Assembly: GCA_020634875.1 (NCBI GenBank)
Contig: JACKAX010000004.1
Span: forward strand, 62,001 to 126,000
Direction of reading: 5' to 3'
DNA: 64,000 nucleotides
Source: Anaerolineales bacterium
Lineage (GTDB): Bacteria > Chloroflexota > Anaerolineae > Anaerolineales > JABWBV01
This document shows positions 28,326-36,297 of the stretch, piece after piece. A model generated the notes under the pieces. The model searched no databases. It worked only from the letters and a program-made list of their open reading frames with translations, and had not been told where the DNA came from. Each line of letters opens with the position of its first letter. The stretch's first letter is position 1. A program made the position numbers and the translations under genes.

Positions 28326-29396
28326 CTAATAAGCAATAAATTCGCTCTCAAACGAACCGTCTTTATACAAATTGAACACCACATATCCAGGCGGAAAATC
28401 GTGAAACGCACCTTTCCACCAGTTGCCGGAGATGGCCCCGTTGGTCAAGTAGTGGGCACCATGGTAGTTCAGATCTTCGACTTGATGCGTGTGCCCGCTC
28501 AGGCAGAGTTTGACGTTGCGGTGTTGCCAGAACAGATCAATGAAGCGACGTCCGTCAATATGCTGCCACGCGCCGGGCATCACCCAGTTGCCGGATTTTT
28601 CACTGCTGTCCATCAGCCCGGATGCCCCGAAAAGAGGAATGTGAGAAACGATGCAAATCGGTGTTTCAGCAGGGGTGGTTTCCAGTTGATTGACGAGCCA
28701 GTCATATTGTTCGTCGTCCAGTTTGCCGGTGTAAGGATGTTCAAAAACCTGGTCGGCGAGGTGAATGCTGTCCAACACGATGAAATGCCACCCGCCTTGC
28801 TCGAACGCGTAATACCGCTCCGCAAGACCGAGCCGCTCCATCGCCATCCCTTTGGCGAACAGCGGATCATCCTGAACAGCGGCCTGTTTTTCCTCGCTCA
28901 GGCCCCAACCCCAAACATCGTGATTACCAATCGCGTGGTACACAGGCAAGGGGAAGTCAGCGTTCAACACGCTCGAAAACCGATCCCATTGGGTGATCGC
29001 ATCTTCTTTGTTGGAAAACAACGCGTCCATCACACAATCCCCGGCGTTGACGACAAATTCGACGGGCGGGTTAAGCTGTTGGACATTCCGCATCGCGCGG
29101 GAAAAATGCTCGCGCGAGGGGCCTTCTTTTTCAATGTGCATATCGGAAATATGGGCGAAGCGCGTGGCTAGTTCCGGGCCGGAGGGAACGGTGGGGGCGG
29201 GGACTGGCGTTTCCATGGGGGGGAGAGAGGTGGCGGTGGGTTCCAATGTTGCGGTGGGCGAAGGAGGGGCGGTTTCTGGCAGAGACACGGTTTCTGTCGT
29301 AGAAACTGATCCGCACGCGGCCAACGCTGTCGCGCCCGCGCCAACGGTCATCAAGCGTAAAACATCTCTTCGAGAAAGGGGTCTTGAATTATCCAT
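28326..29396 (-). CDS. Calcineurin-like metallophosphoesterase, Tat-type lipoprotein
   Basis: 356 residues from the ATG at 29394-29396. The N-terminus has a twin-arginine motif (SRRDVLRLM) and a lipobox ending in AAC, then a Pro/Thr linker. The metallophosphoesterase motifs are all present: ISDMHIE, NAGDCV, GNHDVWG, VSHIPLF and GHTHQ, giving the two-metal site. It would hydrolyse phosphate esters outside the membrane. Its place between the solute-binding protein and permease genes suggests removal of phosphate groups from the transported glycan, but this is inference. Confidence 0.88.
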   Translation of the reverse strand: MDNSRPLSRRDVLRLMTVGAGATALAACGSVSTTETVSLPETAPPSPTATLEPTATSLPPMETPVPAPTVPSGPELATRFAHISDMHIEKEGPSREHFSRAMRNVQQLNPPVEFVVNAGDCVMDALFSNKEDAITQWDRFSSVLNADFPLPVYHAIGNHDVWGWGLSEEKQAAVQDDPLFAKGMAMERLGLAERYYAFEQGGWHFIVLDSIHLADQVFEHPYTGKLDDEQYDWLVNQLETTPAETPICIVSHIPLFGASGLMDSSEKSGNWVMPGAWQHIDGRRFIDLFWQHRNVKLCLSGHTHQVEDLNYHGAHYLTNGAISGNWWKGAFHDFPPGYVVFNLYKDGSFESEFIAY

Positions 29397-29408
29397 GGTT
29401 GTTTTTTT

Positions 29409-29487
29409 GTACACAGAAGGCACAGATCACACAGATTTTATTGATAAATTGTGTTCGTCTGTTCTACTCTGTGCCGTCTGTGTACCA
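29409..29487. repeat. Inverted repeat built of the CACAGA word
   Basis: Left GTACACAGAAGGCACAGA, right CTCTGTGCCGTCTGTGTAC; between the metallophosphoesterase and the binding-protein genes. Confidence 0.7.
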
Positions 29488-29492
29488 TTCCT

Positions 29493-31190
29493 TTATCCAA
29501 ACTCCGGCTTGATTCGCAGCTCGTAGAAGGGTTTGAATTTTTGCTCGTAGAAATCGGGGGCGTTGGCCTGGAGGAAGGTGGTCACATCTGCATAGTAGTT
29601 GTGGATGCCTTCGGCGAAGGCTTTTTCTTCCACGCCAGAGGGGAAAGTTTTCGCTTGCTGGTTAAGGATGTTTTCTAACTCGGCGGCGTCGGCACTGACA
29701 TCGAACGGGTCTTGCGAGAAACCCCATCGGGAGATTTTGTCGTACCAGGGGGTATCGCCGGGGCCGCGGTTGACTTCGGCGGGGACGTATTCGCCGACTT
29801 CGGGGAGTTTGGGCTGGGCGAAGATGGTTTTGATCGCTTCGGCGAAGGTTTTGCCCGTCGCATCACTGAGTGAGCCTTCCACACCAGGGATGGTTTCGGA
29901 ATATTTGTTCGCAAACGGCCACCGGATGGCTCGAACGATCTCGCTGGCGTCTTTGTTCGCGGCATAGATTTCCTGGGTAGTGGTCACAAAGCCATCGCCC
30001 AACAACAGATAAGCGAACAAGGACACGGCTTTGTCGAGTTCGTCCGCGCTCAGATCGGGTTTGAACGCCCATGCGCTGACCGCAAACGGAAGTTGGTAGC
30101 TGTACCCCAACGGACCGAGCGGCTGGCGCACGAAACTCATAAACGCGTCGGTTTCGGGGATGGTTTTGTTCATCTTCTGCGCCATGTCAGAGAAGAACAA
30201 GTGGATGCCGGGGGTCATGGAGGCTTTTTCTTCGTAAAATGCGGAGGCCAGTTGCCCGTTTTGGGAGAAGTCCCAGTAGTTCGGGTCGGAGAAGACGGAT
30301 TTGTCTTCAAAGTACATACCGCGCCACAAGTTGACTCCCTCGGCTATGTCGTCGGCGTAGGTGGTGAAATCCCAACGCCAGTTGAAACTCCGCCCGGGGA
30401 CAGGATATCGCGAGAGCAGGCCGTCGAAGTCAATCCCGTAGGAGGGCAGAATCCAGTCGAGGGCGTAGGCGGCCATCGCGAGACCTTTGCGGTCGCCTTT
30501 GGTCAACTTCAACGCAATTTCGCGCATGTCTTGCCAGGTCCAGTTCATCGGGAGGCTGTCCATCCCGATTTCGGCAAGGTGAGCGCGGTTGTAGAAATAT
30601 CCTTCACTAGAGACGACTTCATAAGGAATGCCGAAAATCCGGCCATCATTGGTCTGCCAGCGCGCTTTGGCTCCGGCGGCGATTTGCGGATCGAGCAAGT
30701 CCAGGACTTTGTTCTTATTAAACGCTTCAGTGATGTCGGCGAACAATCCTTCGGCAAACGAGGCCTGGATGCCAGGGACATTCCAACTCCCGAGGACGCC
30801 GATGGGATAGCAAAACGGAGCCGTGCCGCCCGCGACAGCTGTCCGCAAACCTGCACCATCCCAGGGATTGAATTCAATCAATTCCATCTTGACGCCGGGG
30901 TTCAGGTTAAGCCAGTCTTGCAGGGCTTTGTTGTGGCCGAGTTGGAATGTGCCGGGTTGGGCGTCGGCAAAGGGCATATCTACGGGCCAGCCGGAAGTTT
31001 GCAGGGTGACATCCATGAAAGGTTGGATGTTAGGGTTCACGGTTGCGCCAGGTTCAGGGGTGGCGGCAGTGACCGCGTTGGTGGGGGTGGATGAATTATT
31101 CCCGCACGCGGCGAGGGCCAGGCCACCACCGCCAATGGCAAGTAAGCGAAGGAAGTCGCGACGAGTCAGTTTCGGAGGGCGATTGATCAT
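29493..31190 (-). CDS. Sugar ABC transporter solute-binding lipoprotein (Tat-type)
   Basis: 565 residues, long for family-1 binding proteins. TRRDFLRLL and a lipobox ending in LAAC give a Tat-exported, lipid-anchored protein. The binding fold follows (FFYNRAHLAE-type core: EGYFYNRAHLAEIG, MNWTWQDMREIA). AGGAGTAAAAC precedes the ATG. It is encoded between the CBM-like lipoprotein and the permease genes and is the only exported binding protein of the operon, so it should deliver the oligosaccharide to MalF/MalG. Confidence 0.92.
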   Translation of the reverse strand: MINRPPKLTRRDFLRLLAIGGGGLALAACGNNSSTPTNAVTAATPEPGATVNPNIQPFMDVTLQTSGWPVDMPFADAQPGTFQLGHNKALQDWLNLNPGVKMELIEFNPWDGAGLRTAVAGGTAPFCYPIGVLGSWNVPGIQASFAEGLFADITEAFNKNKVLDLLDPQIAAGAKARWQTNDGRIFGIPYEVVSSEGYFYNRAHLAEIGMDSLPMNWTWQDMREIALKLTKGDRKGLAMAAYALDWILPSYGIDFDGLLSRYPVPGRSFNWRWDFTTYADDIAEGVNLWRGMYFEDKSVFSDPNYWDFSQNGQLASAFYEEKASMTPGIHLFFSDMAQKMNKTIPETDAFMSFVRQPLGPLGYSYQLPFAVSAWAFKPDLSADELDKAVSLFAYLLLGDGFVTTTQEIYAANKDASEIVRAIRWPFANKYSETIPGVEGSLSDATGKTFAEAIKTIFAQPKLPEVGEYVPAEVNRGPGDTPWYDKISRWGFSQDPFDVSADAAELENILNQQAKTFPSGVEEKAFAEGIHNYYADVTTFLQANAPDFYEQKFKPFYELRIKPEFG

Positions 31191-31204
31191 GTTTTACTCC
31201 TAAA

Positions 31205-31297
31205 GCAGGTTGAAGGTTGAACATTCAACCCGCAACCTGCAACGAGAGATGCACCATATTCCATTCGGGCAGGCTCTCACATGAAAGCCTGCCCGAA
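31205..31297. repeat. Two intergenic inverted repeats
   Basis: First, arms 31205-31221 and 31224-31240 are built from the tandem word GGTTGAA and its complement. Second, TTCGGGCAGGCT (31264-31275) pairs with AGCCTGCCCGAA (31286-31297). The second could limit read-through from the CBM-protein gene into the binding-protein gene. It lacks a minus-strand U-run. Confidence 0.6.
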
Positions 31298-31303
31298 AAA
31301 CGT

Positions 31304-33997
31304 TTACGGAATAAACTCAACCAGGTCGAAGTAGTAGGTTCCGAACCAGTAGAGGGCAACTTCTGCTTTCTCAAGCTGAGTCAGGTCAATGTCGGTGTAG
31401 GCTTCGAGGTTGAAGCAGGACTGTACCCATTCGTTCTGCACGGATTTGCCATTGGAGCCGATGGCAGCATTGTCGCTCCAGTATTCCTGGTTTGCGCCGG
31501 TGGCATCGAAAAGTTTGAGGGCGATGGTGTTGTCAGCATTGCCACTGTTGTGGTCGGTGGTGTCGTACCACCAAAAGCAAATTGCAGTGTAGCCACTGGC
31601 GTCCACAGGCGCGCCGTCGAAGTTGATACCGGTGGTATGCCATTCACCCTCGGTGCTTTCGCTTTTGAGGGAGGACGCGCCAGATTTGACGATTTCTTTG
31701 TCCATGCTTAGGGTCACTTGATAGACTTCGTAGAAAGTGCCGTCAGCTTCAAAATCCTGGGCGACATCGCCAGTTTTGGGGGCGGCGGCAGCGTTAGGAT
31801 CGTAGCTGGCGAATTCAAAGCCATCGAAGTAGTAAGTCCCGAACCAGTAGAGGGCGACTTCAGCTTTTTCGAGTTGGGTCAGGTCAATATCGGTGTAGGC
31901 GTCTAGGCCAAAGCAGAACTGCACCCATTCGTTCTGGACGGATTTGCCGTTGGTGCCGATGGCGGCATTGTCGCTCCAGAATTCCTGGTTTGCGCCGGTG
32001 GCATCAAAGAGTTTGAGGGCAATGGTGTTGTCGGCTTTGCCGTCGTTGTGGTCAGTGGTGTCATTCCACCAAAAACAAAGCTGTTGATAACCACTGGCAT
32101 CTACGGGCGCGCCGTCGAAGTTGACGCCGGTGGTATGCCATTCGCCTTCCGTGCTTTCGCTCTTGAGGGAGGACGCACCACTGTGAACAGTGTCGGTGTC
32201 GAGGCTCAGGGTCACTTGATAGACTTCGTAGGAAGTGCCATCGGCTTCAAAGTCCTGCGCGGGGACAAAGACGTTGGGGGCCATGACAGGGGTTTCTGCT
32301 TCGGTTGAGGGGGACGCGGTGCCAACGAATTCGATATCGTCCACGTAGTAATCGCCAGCCCAGTAGAGGGCAAACTGGATTTTGTCAATCTGGCTGGTGT
32401 CCACGGATTGGTAGGCATCCAGGTTGAGGCACATTTGCACCCAGGTGTTTTTGGCGGTTTTGGGGTTTTCGCCCGCCAGTTCGTGGTCGGTCCAGACTTC
32501 TTCGTTCGCGCCACTGGCATCGAACAGTTTCACGCCGACGGTATTGTCGGAGTTTCCGGTGTCGCCTTCGGTGGTGTCGTAAATCCAGAAGCACATTTTG
32601 TCGTAGCCACTACCATCAAACGGGCGGGGATCGGGATACGCGCCAAACGCGTGCCATTCGCCTTCGGAACTGGCGGCTTTCAGAGAAGATACACCACTGT
32701 GGAAGATTTCAGTATCCAGGCTGACATCGGCTTGATAGTCCGAGTAATAGGTTTCTTCGGCTTCAAAACCCTGAACGAGGACGGGCACACCCGCCGAACC
32801 GGTGCTGACGAATTCGATGTCGTCTACATAGTAATCACCAGCCCAATACATGGCGAACTGAACTTTTTCGAGTTGGCTGGTATCCACGGATTGGTAGGCA
32901 TCCAGGTTGAGGCACATCTGAACCCAGGTGTTTTTGGCAGTTTTGGGATTGCCGCCCGCGAGTTCATTATCGGTCCAGACTTCTTCGTTTGCGCCACTGG
33001 CATCGAACAGTTTCACGCCAACGGTGTTGTCGGAGTTGCCAGTGTCACCTTCGGTGGTGTCGTAAATCCAGAAGCAGACTTTGTTGTAGCTGCTGGCGTC
33101 GAAGGGGCTGGGGTCAAGCAGACCGCCGAACGCGTGCCATTCGCCTTCGGAACTGGCGGCTTTGAGAGAGGATGCGCCACTGTGGACGATGGTGGTTTCC
33201 AGGCTGACATCAGCTTGATAGTCGGAGTAATAGGTGTCTTCGGCTTCAAAACCCTGGGCGAGGGTGGTGACAACTTCGCCGGTGGGTTCCGTTGCGGTGA
33301 AGAATTCCGCGCCGACGGGGAGGGCGGTTACTTCATCAAAGTAGTAGGTTCCGGCCCAGTACATGGTGAACTCGATTTTTTCGATCTGGGTCATATCAAT
33401 GCCCGTGAAGGTGATCAGGTTCAGACACATGGGGGTCCATTCGTTGAGCTTGGTTTTGACGTTCGCACCGACGCCTTCGTTGTCCGTGTAGCGTTCGGTG
33501 CCTGCGCCGCTGGCATCCAGCAGTTTGACGCCGACGGTGTTAGCGGCTTTGCCGTTGTTGTTGGTTGTGGTGTCGTACACCATGAAGCACAACTGATTGT
33601 AACCGCTCAAGTCTACCGGCCCGTTGGGGAAAGTCGCGCCAACGCCGTGCCATTCGCCTTCGGTGCTTTCGCTTTTTAGGGAGCCAGCGCCCGCGTAGGC
33701 GACATCGCCCATGCTGGCGGTAGCCTGGTAGCCGTCATAGCCGGTGCCGTCGGTCTCGAAGTCAATGAGGACGGTGGTGGTCAGTGGTTCGGTGACGGGG
33801 ACTTCCGTGGGGGCGGGAACTTCGGTGGGGACAGCTGTGGGGGCTTCGGTGGGAGCGGAGGTGGGTTCGACCACTGCGGTCGCGGGGGCCTCGGTCGGTT
33901 CGGGGGTGGCCGATTTGCACGCTGTCAAGGCGACCATCAGGGTCAGGATGACAAGCAAGGCCCACCATAAATGAGATTGGGATTTGGTTTTGAACAT
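31304..33997 (-). CDS. Lipoprotein with five tandem carbohydrate-binding-like modules
   Basis: 897 residues. The lipobox ends at Cys27 (MVALTAC) and a Pro/Thr linker runs to about 75. Five modules of about 155-165 residues follow (about 76-246, 247-407, 408-577, 578-740, 741-897). Each has the same pattern: G-A-S-S-L-K, EGEWH, a Cys in LCFWIYDTT, DNTVGVKLFDASG, WTDN, NxWVQMC with the second Cys, and YWAGDYYxD. No catalytic domain is present. A sixth copy ends the GH30 enzyme encoded next. The fold is probably a galactose-binding-like beta sandwich; similarity to CBM11/CIA30 is only a guess. Modules 2-3 and 4-5 are nearly identical even in DNA, a recent duplication. AGGAG precedes the ATG. Likely role: surface glycan capture. 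Confidence 0.85.
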   Translation of the reverse strand: MFKTKSQSHLWWALLVILTLMVALTACKSATPEPTEAPATAVVEPTSAPTEAPTAVPTEVPAPTEVPVTEPLTTTVLIDFETDGTGYDGYQATASMGDVAYAGAGSLKSESTEGEWHGVGATFPNGPVDLSGYNQLCFMVYDTTTNNNGKAANTVGVKLLDASGAGTERYTDNEGVGANVKTKLNEWTPMCLNLITFTGIDMTQIEKIEFTMYWAGTYYFDEVTALPVGAEFFTATEPTGEVVTTLAQGFEAEDTYYSDYQADVSLETTIVHSGASSLKAASSEGEWHAFGGLLDPSPFDASSYNKVCFWIYDTTEGDTGNSDNTVGVKLFDASGANEEVWTDNELAGGNPKTAKNTWVQMCLNLDAYQSVDTSQLEKVQFAMYWAGDYYVDDIEFVSTGSAGVPVLVQGFEAEETYYSDYQADVSLDTEIFHSGVSSLKAASSEGEWHAFGAYPDPRPFDGSGYDKMCFWIYDTTEGDTGNSDNTVGVKLFDASGANEEVWTDHELAGENPKTAKNTWVQMCLNLDAYQSVDTSQIDKIQFALYWAGDYYVDDIEFVGTASPSTEAETPVMAPNVFVPAQDFEADGTSYEVYQVTLSLDTDTVHSGASSLKSESTEGEWHTTGVNFDGAPVDASGYQQLCFWWNDTTDHNDGKADNTIALKLFDATGANQEFWSDNAAIGTNGKSVQNEWVQFCFGLDAYTDIDLTQLEKAEVALYWFGTYYFDGFEFASYDPNAAAAPKTGDVAQDFEADGTFYEVYQVTLSMDKEIVKSGASSLKSESTEGEWHTTGINFDGAPVDASGYTAICFWWYDTTDHNSGNADNTIALKLFDATGANQEYWSDNAAIGSNGKSVQNEWVQSCFNLEAYTDIDLTQLEKAEVALYWFGTYYFDLVEFIP

Positions 33998-34032
33998 ATA
34001 TACTCCTATTTTGAAAATGGTTTTGTTCGATG

Positions 34033-34139
34033 CTACTCAGGTCAGACCCTAAAGGTTTTGTTTGCAGGCTTGGTAAAAACGGTTCTTGTTTGGAAATACA
34101 TCTTTAAATTTATCGAGAAAACATTTAGGGTCTGAGTAG
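34033..34139. repeat. Inverted repeat upstream of the CBM-like lipoprotein gene
   Basis: CTACTCAG...ACCCTAAA (34033-34053) and TTTAGGGTCTGAGTAG (34124-34139) are inverted copies. The left arm contains a 5-base internal duplication (CAGGTCAGAC). It lies in the leader of the gene and could be a regulatory or insertion-derived hairpin. Confidence 0.5.
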
Positions 34140-34184
34140 TTATGATAGATGTTATAAGAAAAGTAAATCGTTAGTTGAATTGGA

Positions 34185-36224
34185 TCATTTTTCCACCGTC
34201 ACCTCATCAAAATAAGTTTCTCCGGCCCAGTAGGTTGTGAATTCGAGCTGGAGAAGCCGGGATAAGTCCACCTCTGTGAAAGCGGACAGGTTGAAACACA
34301 TTTGTACCCATTCGTTTTGGATCGTTTTGGGGTTTATTCCCACCCCCACGTGATCGGTCCAGTGTTCTTCGTCGTTGCCCAGCCCATCGGTCAATTTGAT
34401 AGCAACGGTGTTGTCTGCCGCGCCTGAACCGCTATCGGTGGTGTCATAAACCCAAAAGCAAAGTTTTTGATACGCGGTCAAATCGAGCGGCATGGGTGAG
34501 AAAGTCGCGCCTATGGTGTGCCACTCGCCGCTGACACTGGCGTTGAGCAAGGATGCCGCGCCGCTGTGGGCGAGATTTCCAGAGAGCGCGTCGGCGTTGT
34601 AACTTGAAAAAGTTCCGTCTAGCCTCTCGAAATCGAGCAGGAGATCGGACGCGGGAGGTTGACCGGGGTCGTCGAGGATAACAGGGGTAGGGAGGGGGGT
34701 GGGGGTCATGGCCGCGGCGGGGGTGGCAGTGGGGGCAAGCGAGACGCCTGCGTGCCATTTGAAGGTGAGGGTGGCATTCGCCGGGGCGGTGTAGGAAAAA
34801 TGTTGGCCGTTCCATTCCACGTCGAAGGTGCCTGCGCGGTCCGCCTGCACGATCAGGACGAGTGACCCGTCTGGGTTGAGGAAGGCAATGTTATCGGGTT
34901 GGGTGGCGGGATCGTAGGTGGATTCCGTGCGGTACGCGCCTGGATCGACAAATTTGCTGACATGCCCGAGAATATAATATTCTTCGTTGTAGGTGACTTG
35001 GCCGGTGCTTTGATTGATCTTCACTACCCCGCGGCAATCACCACACCCGCCGTTTTGCGGGCCGAAGTTTTCGTCCAGTGCGAGATTCCACAGGATGACG
35101 CCTTTGCCCCAGTTGCGGAAGTTGCCCAGCACCAGGTTGTGCATGTTCCAACTCATGTTGCCACCGAAATCAGTCGCCCACTCACCGCCGGAACATTCGG
35201 TAAACCAGATGCCTTTTTCGGGGAAGGCGTCGTGAACGATTGACTGGTTTTTTACATCGCCACCGTAGCAGTGGAACGCAACCCCATCCACAAACGCGGC
35301 CGCGGCAGAGTCAGACAAAATTTCCATCGGGTATTCCCACAAATCCCAGTTGTGATCCAGGATTAAAATGCGTGTAGTCAGTCCAGCTTGTTTGAGCGCG
35401 GGGCCAAGATAATCCCGGACAAAGGTCTGTTGCGCCGCCGCGGACATGGACATCGTCGGGTAGTTGCTGGTGGCATACATCGGTTCGTTTTGTGGGGTGA
35501 GGGCGTCAATCGGGAGGCCATGTTCGGCGTAGGCTTGCACAAACCGGATGTGGTAATCGGCAAAAGCCTGATAAAACTCCGGCAGAAGTTCGGTCCCATG
35601 AAATTGTTCGTTCACTTTCATCCAAGCGGGCGCGCTCCAGGGTGAACCCATAAAGCGGAGTTCCGGGTTCAGGCTGAGGGCTTGTTGCAGAGAGGGGATG
35701 ATGTACGCCTCGTCGTAATTGACCGAAAAGTGTGCCAGTTTGGGGTCGGTTTCGCCTTTGGGACGGTCATCGTAAGAGTAATCGCGGTGAGCAAAATCCG
35801 ACGCACCCATCGGGATGCGGACATAACTGATGCCAATGCCATCGCCCGCGCGGGTGAACAGGTTATTCATCACTTCCTGGCGTTTGGCATCGGGCAGAAC
35901 TTTCATCAACAGCCACGCGGACGAGTCGGTCATTGCTGCGCCGAACCCTTCCATTTGCTGATAAAGGATGGAAGAGTCAATCCGAATCGCGTTTTCGCTG
36001 CCCGCACCGGGTTGGAACGTCACATCAGCTTCGTGGCTCAGCTTTTTGGACTGGTCGCCGAGCGTGAGCCAGACTTCAACGGCAGGCCCGGTGGAAATGG
36101 GGGCGGGTTCGGTGGATGTGGGGAGCGGGGCTTCGGTCATAGTGCGGGTCGGGTTTGAGGTTGAACAGGCTGTCAGGGCGAGGAGAAACACGAAGGCGAC
36201 AGTCCGAAGGGGTTTGAGGGTCAA
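34185..36224 (-). CDS. GH30-family beta-glycosidase lipoprotein with C-terminal CBM-like module
   Basis: 679 residues from a TTG (36222-36224) with CAGGAG six bases upstream; a longer frame would run through an inverted repeat. A lipobox ends in LALTAC near residue 20. The GH30 (beta/alpha)8 barrel has the acid/base Glu in TPQNEPMY and the nucleophile Glu in WFTECSGG, and a beta-sandwich side domain follows. A Pro/Thr linker precedes the C-terminal module (last ~150 residues: EWHTIGATF, CFWVYDTT, YWAGETYFD), homologous to those of the five-module lipoprotein. GH30 enzymes cleave beta-glucosidic, beta-1,6-glucan or xylan links. It would act at the cell surface. Confidence 0.93.
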   Translation of the reverse strand: MTLKPLRTVAFVFLLALTACSTSNPTRTMTEAPLPTSTEPAPISTGPAVEVWLTLGDQSKKLSHEADVTFQPGAGSENAIRIDSSILYQQMEGFGAAMTDSSAWLLMKVLPDAKRQEVMNNLFTRAGDGIGISYVRIPMGASDFAHRDYSYDDRPKGETDPKLAHFSVNYDEAYIIPSLQQALSLNPELRFMGSPWSAPAWMKVNEQFHGTELLPEFYQAFADYHIRFVQAYAEHGLPIDALTPQNEPMYATSNYPTMSMSAAAQQTFVRDYLGPALKQAGLTTRILILDHNWDLWEYPMEILSDSAAAAFVDGVAFHCYGGDVKNQSIVHDAFPEKGIWFTECSGGEWATDFGGNMSWNMHNLVLGNFRNWGKGVILWNLALDENFGPQNGGCGDCRGVVKINQSTGQVTYNEEYYILGHVSKFVDPGAYRTESTYDPATQPDNIAFLNPDGSLVLIVQADRAGTFDVEWNGQHFSYTAPANATLTFKWHAGVSLAPTATPAAAMTPTPLPTPVILDDPGQPPASDLLLDFERLDGTFSSYNADALSGNLAHSGAASLLNASVSGEWHTIGATFSPMPLDLTAYQKLCFWVYDTTDSGSGAADNTVAIKLTDGLGNDEEHWTDHVGVGINPKTIQNEWVQMCFNLSAFTEVDLSRLLQLEFTTYWAGETYFDEVTVEK

Positions 36225-36244
36225 GGGATACTCCTGAACAGTGA

Positions 36245-36289
36245 CAAGTGATGAAGTGATAAGTGATTCACTTATCACTTCATCACTTG
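36245..36289. repeat. Perfect 21-bp inverted repeat (AAGTGAT word family)
   Basis: Arms 36245-36265 and 36269-36289 match perfectly around the 3-base loop ATT. Each arm is a tandem of the word AAGTGATG/AAGTGATA. It separates the GH35-like and GH30 genes and shares its core with the repeat at 24921-24972. Confidence 0.85.
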
Positions 36290-36297
36290 CCACTTCT

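Noticed and set aside
28278..29171. Antisense open frame over the metallophosphoesterase gene
   Set aside because: The sense strand has all metallophosphoesterase motifs; the antisense product shows none.
30093..31094. Antisense open frame over the solute-binding protein gene
   Set aside because: No start signal and no recognisable domain; explained by codon bias of the sense gene.
32408..33679. Long open frame on the strand opposite the five-module lipoprotein
   Set aside because: It is a mirror of the repeated modules created by GC-rich codon use; its own repeats follow the real gene's repeats.
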